64,000 nt of DNA from Kaistia granuli DSM 23481 (GCF_000380505.1 NZ_AQYH01000010.1:310001-374000), one strand, 5' to 3'. Shown: positions 25,531 to 37,165, numbered from the stretch's first letter. Program-made: numbers and translations. Notes: generated from the letters alone by a model not told the origin.

Positions 25531-25546
25531 ATCTTTCTATTGATAG
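25531..25546. promoter_or_regulatory. Shared island motif, copy 2 (upstream of F420 operon)
   Basis: ATCTTTCTATTGATAG; the core TCTTTCTAT is at 25532-25540 and CTATTGATAG (25537-25546) is a small dyad. About 115 bases before the npdG start in the only AT-rich patch of the gap. TTCTAT could alternatively be a -10 box with TTCAAA 17 bases upstream. Confidence 0.45.
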
Positions 25547-25655
25547 TACGACTCTTGTGTAGCGGCCGTCGACACGAGGCTGCGCGGAGCAGGCGAGGGG
25601 CCTGTCGCGCGATCCGGTCCCGGGCGCCCCACGCGAGCTACAGGGCAGGAATTTT

Positions 25656-26321
25656 ATGTCTGAAACGTCGAAGCCGGTCATTGGCATCATCGGAGGAACC
25701 GGCGATCTGGGTTCGGGTCTGGCCAAGTGCTGGGCAACCGCGGGCTACAAGGTCGTGATCGGCTCCCGCTCGCGTGAGAAGGCCGAAGCCCTCGCGCCGG
25801 AACTCGGCGCCGACGTCACCGGCGAGGATAATGTCGGCGCCGCGCGCGCGGCGGACATCGTTATCCTGGCCGTGCCGTTCGCCAGCCACGACGCGACGAT
25901 CAACGAGATCAAGGACGTCGTGCAGGGCAAGATCGTCGTCGACGCCGCCGTGCCGCTGGTGCCGCCGAAAGTCTCCACCGTCCAGCTGCCGAGCGCCGGT
26001 TCCGCAGCGCAGATCGCCCAGCAGTTGCTCGGCGAGAATGTCCGCGTCGTCTCCGCCTTCCACAATGTCGGCGCCACCAAGCTGCACGCCGGCGGCAAGA
26101 TCGATTGCGACGTGCTCGTCTTCAGCGACGACAAGGAAGCCCGCAACGCCGTCATCGAGCTCGCCGGGGCTGTCGCCAATCGCGGCGTCGGCGGCGGCGT
26201 CCTTGCCAATTCGGCCGCGGCCGAGGCGCTGACCTCGGTGCTGATCTGGATCAACCGGACCTACAAGGTTCCGGGCGCCGGCATCGCCATCACCGGCCTT
26301 GAAGACGCCGTCCGGGCTTGA
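25656..26321 (+). CDS. npdG: NADPH-dependent F420 reductase (F420:NADP oxidoreductase)
   Basis: 221 residues. Transfers hydride between NADPH and coenzyme F420; in bacteria it makes F420H2. Rossmann motif GGTGDLGSGLA (residues 13-23) and the NADP-phosphate-binding GSRSREKA (36-43) match the Fno/NpdG family, as do AVPLVPPK and SAFHNVGA. AGGAA six bases before the ATG. First gene of npdG-cofE-cofD-cofC-fbiC, the following genes overlapping or nearly so, a complete F420 biosynthesis and reduction operon. Placing the reductase first suggests the operon exists to supply F420H2. Confidence 0.92.
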   Translation: MSETSKPVIGIIGGTGDLGSGLAKCWATAGYKVVIGSRSREKAEALAPELGADVTGEDNVGAARAADIVILAVPFASHDATINEIKDVVQGKIVVDAAVPLVPPKVSTVQLPSAGSAAQIAQQLLGENVRVVSAFHNVGATKLHAGGKIDCDVLVFSDDKEARNAVIELAGAVANRGVGGGVLANSAAAEALTSVLIWINRTYKVPGAGIAITGLEDAVRA

Positions 26322-26326
26322 AATGA

Positions 26327-27102
26327 ATGTCGGCGCCCGCGTCCGTTTCCTTCTTTGCTCTCCGGGGCGTTCCGCTCGTCGAGCCCGGGGATGATCTGGC
26401 CGGCATCCTGCTGGATGCCCTGCGGGACAATGGTCTCGATCTGGTCGAGGGTGACATCCTCGTTCTCGCCCAGAAGATCGTCTCCAAGGCGGAAGGGCTC
26501 TATGTCGAGCTCGACACGGTCGAGCCGTCCGAGCGGGCGCTGGAGCTGGCGAAGAAGGTCGGCAAGGATCCGCGCCATGTCGAGGTGGTGCTCTCCGAGT
26601 CCGACGAGATCGTCAAGGTCGGGCCGCATGTGATCGTCGCGGCGCATCGGCTCGGCTTCGTCATGGCGAACGCCGGCATCGACGAATCCAACATCAGCCA
26701 TGGCGATGGCGATGGCGGCGGCCGCGTGCTGCTCCTCCCGCGCGACCCGGACGGGTCGGCGGCGGAACTGAAGCGCCGGCTGGAAGAGGCGTCCGGAGTC
26801 ACGATCGGCGTCGTCATCAATGACAGCTTCGGCCGCCCCTGGCGCAACGGCGTCGTCGGCGTGGCGCTGGGCGCGGCCGGCGTACCCTCGCTGGTCGATC
26901 GCATCGGCAGCCAGGACCTGTTCGGCCGCAAGTTGAAAGTCACCGAGATCGCGGTCGCCGATGAGCTGGCCTCCGCCGCCTCGCTGCTGATGGGGCAGGC
27001 CGATGAAGGCGTCCCCGTTGTCCTAATCCGCGGTGTCCGCTTCACCGCGCCCGAAAACCCCGCCAAGTCGCTGATCCGAAGCCGCGAGAGGGATATGTTC
27101 CG

Positions 27103-27106
<4 letters not shown>
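26327..27106 (+). CDS. cofE: Coenzyme F420-0:L-glutamate ligase (CofE)
   Basis: 259 residues. Adds gamma-linked glutamates to F420-0 using GTP. The CofE domain fills the whole protein, from the GVPLVEPGDDL start through ILVLAQKIVSKAEG, VVINDSFGRPWRNG and GVALGAAG. It lacks the extra C-terminal FMN reductase domain of actinobacterial FbiB, so any dehydro-F420 reduction must be done elsewhere or not be needed. Starts five bases after npdG and overlaps cofD by four bases. Confidence 0.93.
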
Positions 27107-28097
<991 letters not shown>

Positions 28098-28101
<4 letters not shown>

Positions 28102-28802
28102 CCCCGATCCTCGCCGGTCCGGACGTCTGGGCGCTGGTCCCCGTCAAAAAGCTCGATCGGGCCAAGTCGCGTCTCGCCGACATCCTGGATCCGGCCGACC
28201 GCAAGCAGCTCGCCCGGGCGATGCTGTCGGATGTGCTCGGCACGCTGGTCCGGGTCGAGGGCCTTGCCGGTATCCTCGTCGTCACCAGCGACGTCGAGGT
28301 CGCGGCGCTGGCGACCGAGCATGACGCGGCCGTGATCGCCGATCCGCCGGAAACTGGCTTCAACGAGGCGGTGCTGCACGGCATGCGCTGGCTCGATGAC
28401 CGCTATCATGCCGGCGCCGTTGTGGTCCCCGGCGACATTCCTTTCGTCACGGTGGCGGAGCTGGACGCGGTGCTCGCCGCGACGGGCGAGAGCCCGATCG
28501 TCGTGGTTCCCGCCACGCGCGACGGCGGCACCAACATGCTGGCGGTCGCGCCGCCCTTGCTGATGCCGCCCGCCTTCGGTCCCGACAGCTTCGCCCGGCA
28601 CGTCGCCGCCGCGCATGCGCTCGGCATCACGCCGCAGACATTGCGGCTCGAGGGCGCCGGCCACGACATCGACGTCGCGGCTGATCTCTTCATCGAAGCC
28701 GGGGCAGGGCGGGCGAGCCACACGCGCGCCTGTCTCGGCCGTCTTCTCGGCGTCTCTCTCCCGGTTGCCGCGGGTTCATCCAAGGAGGCATTTTTGCCAT
28801 GA
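28098..28802 (+). CDS. cofC: CofC/FbiD-type phospho-(lactate/enolpyruvate/glycerate) guanylyltransferase
   Basis: 234 residues, nucleotidyltransferase fold with VPVKKLDRAKSRLAD near the N terminus (residues 14-28, binds GTP), GDIPFVTVAEL and RDGGTNMLAVAPP. Activates the three-carbon phospho-acid for CofD. Family members differ in substrate: 2-phospholactate in archaea, phosphoenolpyruvate in mycobacteria, 3-phosphoglycerate in a few bacteria; I cannot tell which applies here. Overlaps cofD and fbiC by four bases each. Confidence 0.92.
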
Positions 28803-31228
28803 GCATCCAGACGCTTCTCGCCGATTTTGCCCACGACCGCCGGCTGACCCGCGACGAGGCGCTCGGGCTGGTCGATATGGATGACCTGTCGCCGCTGTTG
28901 GCCGCTGCCTCGGCGCGGCGCGACTTCGCCCATGGCGACCTCGTCTCCTATTCGCGAAAAGTCTTCATTCCGCTGACGCAGCTCTGCCGGGACGTTTGCC
29001 ATTATTGCACCTTCGCCCATCCGCCGCGGAAGGGCGAACGCGCCTTCCTGACGCGCGAGGAGGTTCTGGCGATCGCCGTGGCCGGCAAGAAGGCCGGCTG
29101 CAAGGAGGCGCTGTTCACGCTCGGCGACAAGCCGGAGCTGCGCTACAAGATCGCTCGCGAGGAACTCGCCGCGCTCGGCCACGAGACGACCTTGTCCTAT
29201 CTGGCCGAGATGGCCGAGATGGTCTACCGCGAGACCGGCCTGCTGCCGCATGCCAATCCGGGATTGCTGACCGATGCCGACCTCGTCGCGCTGCGCCGGG
29301 TCTCGATATCGCAGGGCATCATGCTGGAGAGCACCTCGGAGCGGCTTTGCGCCAAGGGCGGCGCCCATTACGGCTCGCCCGACAAGCTGCCGGCAGCGCG
29401 TCTCGACACCATCCGTCGCGCCGGCGAGCAGGCGGTCCCCTTCACCTCCGGTATCCTGATCGGCATCGGCGAGACGCGCGCCGAGCGCATCGACGCGCTG
29501 CTGGCGCTGCGCGAGCTGAACGATGCGCATGGCCACATCCAGGAGATCATCGTCCAGAATTTCCGGCCCAAGGCCGATACCAAGATGGCTGACGTCGAGG
29601 CGCCGTCTGAAGAAGACCACCTCTGGACCATCGCCATCACGCGTCTGATCTTCGAGCCGGAGATGAACATCCAGGCGCCGCCAAATCTGAGCCCGGGCGC
29701 GCTGCCGCAGATCGTCGCTGCCGGCATCAATGATTGGGGCGGCGTCTCGCCGGTCACGCCGGACCACGTCAATCCCGAGGCGCCGTGGCCGCATGTGCAG
29801 GAGCTCGCCGAGGCGACCCGCGCCGCCGGCAAGGAACTGACCGAACGGCTGGCTATCTATCCGGCGCATGCGCGCCATTCGCTGCGCTGGGTCGATCCGG
29901 CGCTGCGGACCGGCCTCTACAATCTCGTCGATGGCGACGGCTGGCCGCGCAGCGACAGCTGGTGTCCGGGCCGCGCCGATCCGCTGCCGCAGAACGATGT
30001 CGCGCTGCTGCGGGCCAAGGCGCCGTCTTCGACCAAGGCGCCTTCCGCCAGCAAGGCCGAAGTACGGGCGATCCTCGACAAGGCGATGGCCGCCAAGGCG
30101 CTGAGCGAAGCCGAGATCGTGCGGCTATTCCGGGCGCGTGGCGAGGAGTTCACGGCCGTCTGCGCCGCCGCCGACGAGCTTCGCCGCAAGGTGAATGGCG
30201 ACATCGTCAGCTACGTCGTCACCCGCAACATCAACTACACCAATGTCTGCTACTTCAAATGCCAGTTTTGCGCCTTCTCGAAGGGCAAGATGAGCGAGAA
30301 CCTGCGCGGCCGTCCCTATGATCTGGAGATGGAGGAAGTCGCGCGCCGGGTGCGCGAGGCGGCCGAGCGCGGGGCGTCGGAAGTCTGCATGCAGGGCGGC
30401 ATCCATCCCTCCTATACCGGCCGGAAATATCTGGAGCTCTGCCAGGCGGTGAAGGAAAGCGTGCCCGGCATGCACATGCATGCCTTCTCGCCGCTCGAGG
30501 TCTCGCAGGGCGCCAAGACGCTCGGCATTCCGGTGGCCGAGTTCCTGCAGCAGCTGAAGGTGGCCGGGCTCAATACCTTGCCCGGCACGGCGGCCGAGAT
30601 CCTCGACGACGAAGTGCGGGCGCTGCTCTGCGCCGACAAGGTCAACACCGCCGAGTGGCTCGACGTCATGCGCACCGCGCACGGCCTCGGCTACCGCTCG
30701 ACCGCCACGATCATGTTCGGCCATATCGAGCGCTACGAGCACTGGGCGCGCCATCTGATCCGCGTCCGCGATCTGCAGGCGGAGACCGGCGGCTTCACCG
30801 AGTTCGTGCCGCTGCCCTTCGTCCACATGGAGGCGCCGATCTACCTCAAGGGCAAGTCGCGGCCGGGGCCGACCTTCCGGGAAGTGATGTTGATGCATGC
30901 GGTGGCGCGCCTGGCGCTGCACCCGCACATCACCAATATCCAGGCTTCCTGGGTCAAGCTCGGTCCGGACGGCGTACGGCATTGCCTGAATGCCGGCGTC
31001 AACGATCTTGGCGGCACGCTGATGGACGAGAGCATCTCGCGCTCCGCCGGCGCCAGCCACGGCCAGGAAATGACGCCACAGCGGATGGAGGAAATCATCC
31101 GCACGGCCGACCGCCTGCCGCGCCAGCGCAACACGCTCTACGGCCATCCGCCGACCGATCTCTACGAGCGTTCCTTCTCGCCGCGCCAGGACATTTCGGC
31201 GCCGCCTGAGCCCGCCTACGCCAACTGA
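28799..31228 (+). CDS. fbiC: FbiC, Fo synthase (CofG-CofH fusion, two radical SAM domains)
   Basis: 809 residues. Makes the deazaflavin Fo from tyrosine and 5-amino-6-ribitylaminouracil. The N-terminal CofG half has Cys63-x3-Cys67-x2-Cys70 (CRDVCHYC); the C-terminal CofH half has Cys484-x3-Cys488-x2-Cys491 (CYFKCQFC). The two halves are joined by a linker around residues 400-425 rich in Ala, Ser and Lys. Fused FbiC is the actinobacterial-type arrangement, also found in some proteobacteria; archaea use two proteins. Last gene of the F420 operon, followed by a perfect hairpin. Confidence 0.96.
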   Translation: MSIQTLLADFAHDRRLTRDEALGLVDMDDLSPLLAAASARRDFAHGDLVSYSRKVFIPLTQLCRDVCHYCTFAHPPRKGERAFLTREEVLAIAVAGKKAGCKEALFTLGDKPELRYKIAREELAALGHETTLSYLAEMAEMVYRETGLLPHANPGLLTDADLVALRRVSISQGIMLESTSERLCAKGGAHYGSPDKLPAARLDTIRRAGEQAVPFTSGILIGIGETRAERIDALLALRELNDAHGHIQEIIVQNFRPKADTKMADVEAPSEEDHLWTIAITRLIFEPEMNIQAPPNLSPGALPQIVAAGINDWGGVSPVTPDHVNPEAPWPHVQELAEATRAAGKELTERLAIYPAHARHSLRWVDPALRTGLYNLVDGDGWPRSDSWCPGRADPLPQNDVALLRAKAPSSTKAPSASKAEVRAILDKAMAAKALSEAEIVRLFRARGEEFTAVCAAADELRRKVNGDIVSYVVTRNINYTNVCYFKCQFCAFSKGKMSENLRGRPYDLEMEEVARRVREAAERGASEVCMQGGIHPSYTGRKYLELCQAVKESVPGMHMHAFSPLEVSQGAKTLGIPVAEFLQQLKVAGLNTLPGTAAEILDDEVRALLCADKVNTAEWLDVMRTAHGLGYRSTATIMFGHIERYEHWARHLIRVRDLQAETGGFTEFVPLPFVHMEAPIYLKGKSRPGPTFREVMLMHAVARLALHPHITNIQASWVKLGPDGVRHCLNAGVNDLGGTLMDESISRSAGASHGQEMTPQRMEEIIRTADRLPRQRNTLYGHPPTDLYERSFSPRQDISAPPEPAYAN

Positions 31229-31243
31229 CGGCCTCGCGATCCC

Positions 31244-31269
31244 ATTCCACCGCGTCCGCGCGGTGGAAT
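31244..31269. terminator. Hairpin ending the F420 operon
   Basis: Perfect 11-base stem ATTCCACCGCG / CGCGGTGGAAT with loop TCCG, directly after fbiC. No long T run follows, so termination may be partial. Confidence 0.55.
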
Positions 31270-31290
31270 ATTCACGCCATGGGATAGTAG

Positions 31291-31304
31291 TACTAACATT
31301 AGTA
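31291..31304. promoter_or_regulatory. Near-perfect dyad upstream of the PLP enzyme gene
   Basis: TACTAACATTAGTA, a dyad with only the central pair broken, within an AT-rich patch flanked by two GATAG copies (about 31283 and 31306). Lies 60-70 bases before the chosen start. Related in look to the shared island motif but not an exact copy. Confidence 0.4.
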
Positions 31305-31362
31305 TGATAGCCTGATTTGGCCGTTGAGTGGGGCGGCTGAATGGGGACGGGAGCTAGCAGAG

Positions 31363-32865
<1,503 letters not shown>

Positions 32866-32902
32866 CAGAAGCGGCCCGTGCCGCCAGCGTAAGGAGAAGC
32901 GT

Positions 32903-33868
32903 GTGCTGAACGCCCAGGTAGAGCCCTACGAGCGGCTCAGGGAGAATCTGTCCCAGCGCGACCGCAGTCTGCGCGAAAAGGTGATGACGCTGGAGGAAGC
33001 TGCCTCCTTCGTCCAGGACGGCATGAAGGTCGGCATCGGTGGTTCCACCATGTCGCGCACGCCGATGGCGATGATCTGGGAGCTGGTCCGCCAGCGCCGC
33101 AAGAACCTGTCCTGCTCGCGGGCCATAACCTCGACGGATGGCGACATCCTGTTCGGATCCGGCGTCTCCGACCACATCATCACCAGCTGGTTCGCGCAGG
33201 GCATCCTGTGGGGTCTGTCCAAGGTGATGCGGCGCCATGTCGAGCAGGGCCTCGCCCGCTACGAGGAATGGAGCCACATGGCGGTCGGCATGCGCTTCCG
33301 TGCCGGCGGCATGGGCGTGCCGTTCCTGCCGATCCGTTCGATGCTCGGTTCCGGCGTCATGGATCAGCGCCCCGAGGCCAAGCCGATCGATTGCCCGTTC
33401 ACCGGCGAGAAGCTGCTGCTGGTGCCGGCGCTCAATCCCGACGTGGCGTTGATCCACGTCCAGCGTTGCGACGCCTATGGCAATGCGCAGATCGACGGCC
33501 TGCAGTTCATGGACATCGACCTGGCGCTTGCCGCCAACCGGGTCATCCTGACGACCGAGCGGATCGTCTCCAACGACCAGATCCGCCGCGCGCCCGACCA
33601 GACCAAGATCCCGTTCTTCTGTGTCGATGCCGTCGTCGAGGTTCCCTACGGCTCGGCGCCGCATGAGTGCTTCGGCCTGTACGAGCCGATGCTGAAGCAC
33701 ATGGAAGCCTATGTCGGCCAGGTCAATTCGGACCCGGTGGAAGGCATGCGCGATTACCTCGAGCGCTACTTCTACGCGCCGAAATCCTGGAACGAATACC
33801 TCTCGCTGATCGGCATGGAAGAAGTCCTCGAAGCGAGCCAGAGGGGCCGGAGCATCTACAATGACTGA
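32903..33868 (+). CDS. CoA-transferase subunit A (glutaconate CoA-transferase type, GctA-like)
   Basis: 321 residues, the usual length for GctA-like alpha subunits. Family features: VQDGMKVGIGGSTMSRTP near residues 38-55, a central LPIRSMLGSG, ALNPDVALIHVQRCDAYGNAQIDG. With the overlapping subunit B gene it forms a heteromeric enzyme that moves CoA between carboxylic acids. The start is GTG at 32903 with AAGGAG seven bases before. The related mycobacterial IpdAB use this fold as a hydrolase, but the catalytic glutamate of true transferases is kept in subunit B here. Confidence 0.85.
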   Translation: MLNAQVEPYERLRENLSQRDRSLREKVMTLEEAASFVQDGMKVGIGGSTMSRTPMAMIWELVRQRRKNLSCSRAITSTDGDILFGSGVSDHIITSWFAQGILWGLSKVMRRHVEQGLARYEEWSHMAVGMRFRAGGMGVPFLPIRSMLGSGVMDQRPEAKPIDCPFTGEKLLLVPALNPDVALIHVQRCDAYGNAQIDGLQFMDIDLALAANRVILTTERIVSNDQIRRAPDQTKIPFFCVDAVVEVPYGSAPHECFGLYEPMLKHMEAYVGQVNSDPVEGMRDYLERYFYAPKSWNEYLSLIGMEEVLEASQRGRSIYND

Positions 33869-34631
33869 TACCCCGCGCTACACAGCCAGTGAGATCCTGG
33901 CGATCCTCAGCTCCCGTCAGCTGAAGGACGGGCAGGTGGTGTTCGCCGGCGTCGGCACGCCGCTTCTCGCCGCGACGCTGGCCCAGCGGCTTCGTTGCCC
34001 GGGCCTCACCATCCTGTTCGAAGGCGGTGTCGTCGGCGCCTTCGTCGAGCCCGGCAAGCTGCCGCCCTCGACCAATGACCAGCGCTGCACCAAGCGCGCC
34101 AACATGGTGCTCGGCAGCGCCGACGTGTTGCTGCTCTTGCAGCGCGGCTATGTCGACATCGGCTTCATGGGCGGCGCCCAGATCGACCAGTTCGGCAATC
34201 TGAACTCGTCCTTCATCGGCGATCCCGCCGCGCCGAAGACGCGTCTGCCCGGCACGGGTGGTGGCAACGACATCTCGAGCCTCACCAACATGATCGTGGC
34301 GATGAAGCACGAGAAGCGCCGCTTCGTGGAGCATGTCGACTTCATCACCAGCCCCGGATTCATCCGGGGCGGCACGAGCCGCGCCGAGAGCGGCCTGCCG
34401 GCCGGCGGCATGTTCCGCGTCATCACCGAACTCGCCGTCTTCGGCTTCGATGCCGAGACGCGCCGGATGAAGGTTCTGGCCCTCAATCCCGGCGTCAGCC
34501 GCGAGAACGTCCAGGACAATACCGGCTTCGACCTCGTCTTCGACGAGCAGATCGCGATCACCGCGCCGCCAACCGAGCACGAACTCGAGACGCTGCGGAT
34601 GCTCGATCCCGAGCGGCTCTTCACTGCCTGA
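33861..34631 (+). CDS. CoA-transferase subunit B (glutaconate CoA-transferase type, GctB-like)
   Basis: 256 residues. Glu54, in TILFEGGVVGAF, falls at the same number as the catalytic Glu54 of the Acidaminococcus glutaconate CoA-transferase beta subunit, supporting real CoA-transferase activity. VDIGFMGGAQIDQFGNLNSSFIG and LPGTGGGNDI are family features. Overlaps the subunit A gene by eight bases. Likely substrate is a dicarboxylic or unsaturated acid produced upstream in the pathway. Confidence 0.85.
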   Translation: MTDTPRYTASEILAILSSRQLKDGQVVFAGVGTPLLAATLAQRLRCPGLTILFEGGVVGAFVEPGKLPPSTNDQRCTKRANMVLGSADVLLLLQRGYVDIGFMGGAQIDQFGNLNSSFIGDPAAPKTRLPGTGGGNDISSLTNMIVAMKHEKRRFVEHVDFITSPGFIRGGTSRAESGLPAGGMFRVITELAVFGFDAETRRMKVLALNPGVSRENVQDNTGFDLVFDEQIAITAPPTEHELETLRMLDPERLFTA

Positions 34632-34652
34632 TTTTTCATTGGGAGGACTTCA

Positions 34653-35639
34653 ATGACCACTGCTCTGTCCAACACGTTCGGCATCGCCGCGCGGAACTTC
34701 GTCGCCTATCCGAACATGCCCGATGCCCGCGCGCTCGTTGACTACGGCGTCCGCGTCGAGGAGCTCGGCTACGATTCGGTATGGGTCTGGGATCACATGC
34801 TGCTCGGCGTCGACCCGAACTTCCCGATCATCGACTCGCTGACCGCGCTGACCGGCATCGCCGCCCGCACCACTCGCCTCAAGATGGGCACGGGCATCCT
34901 CGTCCTGCCGCTGCGCAATCCGGTCGCGCTCGCCAAGCAGCTTTCGTCGATGGACCAACTGTCGAATGGTCGCCTTGTCATGGGCATGGCCGCCGGCTGG
35001 TACAAGCGCGAGTTCGACGCCATGAGCCTGCCGTTCAGCAAGCGCGGCAAGATCATGGACCAGAACCTTGAGATCATGCGCCGCCTGTGGACCGAAGACC
35101 TCGTCACTGGCGACTATACGATCGAGGACGAAGCTACCGGCGTGCAGCTCAATTACAAGCTGTCGAAGGCGGTGATGTATCCCAAGCCCGCGCAGCCGCA
35201 TTTGCCGATCCTGATTGGCGGCTATGCCGATGCGGCGCTGAAGCGTGCCGGCACCACCGGCGATGGCTGGCTGACCTATTTCTATCGCGCCGAAGACTTC
35301 AAGAAGTCGTGGGACAAGGTGCTCGGCTTCGCCAAGGATGCCGGCAAGGACCCGTCGAAGGTCATGAACGCCTCGCAGCTGCCGATCATGGTCGGCCCGT
35401 CCAAGGAAGCCGTCCACGACGACATGATGGACTGGCTCAACAAGGAATGGGATTTCCCGGAGCACAGCGACTGCACCCGCGAGAGCGCGATCATGGGCTC
35501 GGTCGACGAGTGCGTCGAGCAGCTTCGCGCCCATATCGACGCCGGCGTCCAGAAGATCATCTTCGTCCCCTACAAGTATCAGACGGACCAGATCGAGACG
35601 ATCGCCCGCGAGATCATTCCGCGCCTGAAGGCTCTCTAA
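34653..35639 (+). CDS. F420-type LLM class oxidoreductase (luciferase-like TIM barrel)
   Basis: 328 residues. The luciferase-like fold is clear: ARALVDYGVRVEELGYDSVWVWDH, RLKMGTGILVLPLRNPVALAKQ, DQLSNGRLVMGMAAGW and LIGGYADAALKRAG. The GTGILVLP...LAKQLSSMDQLSNGR block is usual in F420-dependent members (mycobacterial F420 enzymes, methylene-H4MPT reductase). It is the only LLM enzyme in the window and sits in the island that makes F420, so it is the best candidate for the F420H2-using step; FMN or F420 cannot be told apart with certainty by eye. Starts 21 bases after subunit B with GGGAGGA before the ATG. Confidence 0.85.
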   Translation: MTTALSNTFGIAARNFVAYPNMPDARALVDYGVRVEELGYDSVWVWDHMLLGVDPNFPIIDSLTALTGIAARTTRLKMGTGILVLPLRNPVALAKQLSSMDQLSNGRLVMGMAAGWYKREFDAMSLPFSKRGKIMDQNLEIMRRLWTEDLVTGDYTIEDEATGVQLNYKLSKAVMYPKPAQPHLPILIGGYADAALKRAGTTGDGWLTYFYRAEDFKKSWDKVLGFAKDAGKDPSKVMNASQLPIMVGPSKEAVHDDMMDWLNKEWDFPEHSDCTRESAIMGSVDECVEQLRAHIDAGVQKIIFVPYKYQTDQIETIAREIIPRLKAL

Positions 35640-35654
35640 GCCGTCTTGCCAAAA

Positions 35655-35680
35655 GCCCCCGCGCGTTACCGCGCGGGGGC
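35655..35680. terminator. Strong GC hairpin between LLM and M20 genes
   Basis: Perfect 11-base stem GCCCCCGCGCG / CGCGCGGGGGC with loop TTAC. No T run. Could be a partial terminator or an mRNA-stability element inside the operon. Confidence 0.5.
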
Positions 35681-35738
35681 GGGCCGCTGCCATTCGCGGA
35701 AGAACAACAACGTCCAGAAGGATTCCGGGGACTTCTCC

Positions 35739-37022
35739 ATGACCGATGCCAACCGCCAGAAGATTATCGATGCGATCGACGGGAACCGTGATCAGGCGAT
35801 CCGTTTCCTGCAGGACATGATCGCCATTCCCAGCGTGACCGGCGACGAGGCCGCGATCCAGGAGTTCGTCTCCGGCTACATGACCGGGATCGGCCTCGAC
35901 GTCGACATGTGGGAGACGGACTGGGAAGAGCTGAAGAAGCACCCCGGCTACCGTCCGGTCGATCGCGGCTATGAGGGGCGCCCCAACATCGTCGCCACCC
36001 GCAAGGGTACCGGTGGCGGCCGCTCGCTGCTGCTGAACGGCCATACCGACGTCATCCCGGTCGGCAATGGCGAGGGCTGGAGCGATGATCCGTGGTCGGC
36101 CGCCATCAAGGATGGCCGCATCTATGGCCGCGGCTCCTGCGACATGAAGAGCGGCGTCGCCAGCCACATCCTGGCAGTCCAGTATCTGAAGGAAGCCGGC
36201 ATCGATCTGAAGGGCGATGTCTACATCAACGTCGTCATCGACGAGGAGGTGTCGGGTCACGGCACGCTCGATACCGTCATCCGCGGCTACACCGCTGACG
36301 CCGGCATCTCGGGCGAGACCAGCGATCTCGCCGTCCAGCCTGCCTGCATCGGCCGCATCTGGTTCCAGATCGACGTGCAGGGCAAGCCGGCCGGCATCCA
36401 GCAGCGCTATATGGGCATCAGCGCCATCGAGCTCGGCAACAAGGTCGTCAAGGCCGTGCAGGAGCTGGAGGATCACCGCGTCGCGACGGTGAAGCATCCG
36501 CTCTACCCGAGCGCGCTCGACTCGCTGCCCTGCATCATCGGCTCGTTCCAGGCCGGCAACTATCCGAGCGCCTTCCCGGCCAGCGCCGTGCTCAAGGGCA
36601 GCATCGGCACCGTGCCGGGCGAGGACCACGAGGGCGTCAAGCAGAGCCTCGTCGACAAGATCGCCGAAATGGCGAAGAACGATCCCTGGATGAAGGACCA
36701 TCCGCCGGTCGTCCGCTTCGTCGGCTATGACGCGCAGGCGTCCGAGATCCCGCGCGACCACGGCATCGTCGAGACGGTGTGCCGGACCTATACCGAGGTG
36801 ACGGGCAAGACGCCAGTGATCAGCGGCCGCCAGGGCGCCGCGGATACCCGCTTCCTGAACGAGTACGGCCATACCCCGACCGTGATCTTCGGACCGGGCT
36901 CGACGGCGGTCATGCACGCCAATGACGAATATGTCTCGATCGACGACTACCTCACCTCGATCAAGGTGATGGCGCTCAGCATCTATGACTGGTGCAACAG
37001 CGAGCCGATCGCGAAGGCCTGA
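35739..37022 (+). CDS. M20-family metallohydrolase (ArgE/DapE deacylase type)
   Basis: 427 residues. Zinc ligands and catalytic residues of M20 amidohydrolases are in place: His102-x-Asp104 (NGHTDV), Asp135 (SCDMKSG), Glu169-Glu170 (DEEVSGHG), GETSD and the late His in VMHANDE. Expected to hydrolyse an N-acyl or amide bond of an intermediate. Resembles the YgeY/ArgE/DapE group rather than carboxypeptidase G. The ATG at 35739 gives a normal N terminus; an upstream in-frame extension is not protein-like. Ends the first half of the island, followed by a perfect terminator. Confidence 0.88.
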   Translation: MTDANRQKIIDAIDGNRDQAIRFLQDMIAIPSVTGDEAAIQEFVSGYMTGIGLDVDMWETDWEELKKHPGYRPVDRGYEGRPNIVATRKGTGGGRSLLLNGHTDVIPVGNGEGWSDDPWSAAIKDGRIYGRGSCDMKSGVASHILAVQYLKEAGIDLKGDVYINVVIDEEVSGHGTLDTVIRGYTADAGISGETSDLAVQPACIGRIWFQIDVQGKPAGIQQRYMGISAIELGNKVVKAVQELEDHRVATVKHPLYPSALDSLPCIIGSFQAGNYPSAFPASAVLKGSIGTVPGEDHEGVKQSLVDKIAEMAKNDPWMKDHPPVVRFVGYDAQASEIPRDHGIVETVCRTYTEVTGKTPVISGRQGAADTRFLNEYGHTPTVIFGPGSTAVMHANDEYVSIDDYLTSIKVMALSIYDWCNSEPIAKA

Positions 37023-37055
37023 CGGCCGCCGACCCGCAGCGGCCCGAGGAGGGGA

Positions 37056-37086
37056 AGAGGCATCGCCTGGCGATGCCTCTTTTTTT
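37056..37086 (+). terminator. Rho-independent terminator after the M20 gene
   Basis: AGAGGCATCGC / GCGATGCCTCT with a three-base loop followed by an unbroken T run. The clearest intrinsic terminator on the plus strand of the island; separates the catabolic operon from the pnt operon. Confidence 0.92.
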
Positions 37087-37147
37087 ATGCGCGTTTCGCT
37101 CTGGGGTTGTGCCCTGAGGTGGCTATTAATTTCGACATCAATAGTTT

Positions 37148-37165
37148 CTATCTTACTATAAATAG
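37148..37165. promoter_or_regulatory. Shared island motif, copy 3 (upstream of pnt operon)
   Basis: CTATCTTACTATAAATAG; core TCTTACTAT at 37151-37159. Preceded by ATAGTTTCTAT (37141-37151), itself a small dyad. TACTAT could also act as a -10 box with TCGACA 16 bases upstream. About 110 bases before the pntAA start. Confidence 0.45.

Noticed and set aside
34650-36917. 755-residue open frame antisense to the LLM and M20 genes
   Set aside because: Shadow frame of high-GC coding sequence spanning two real genes and the hairpin between them; no ribosome site or motif.
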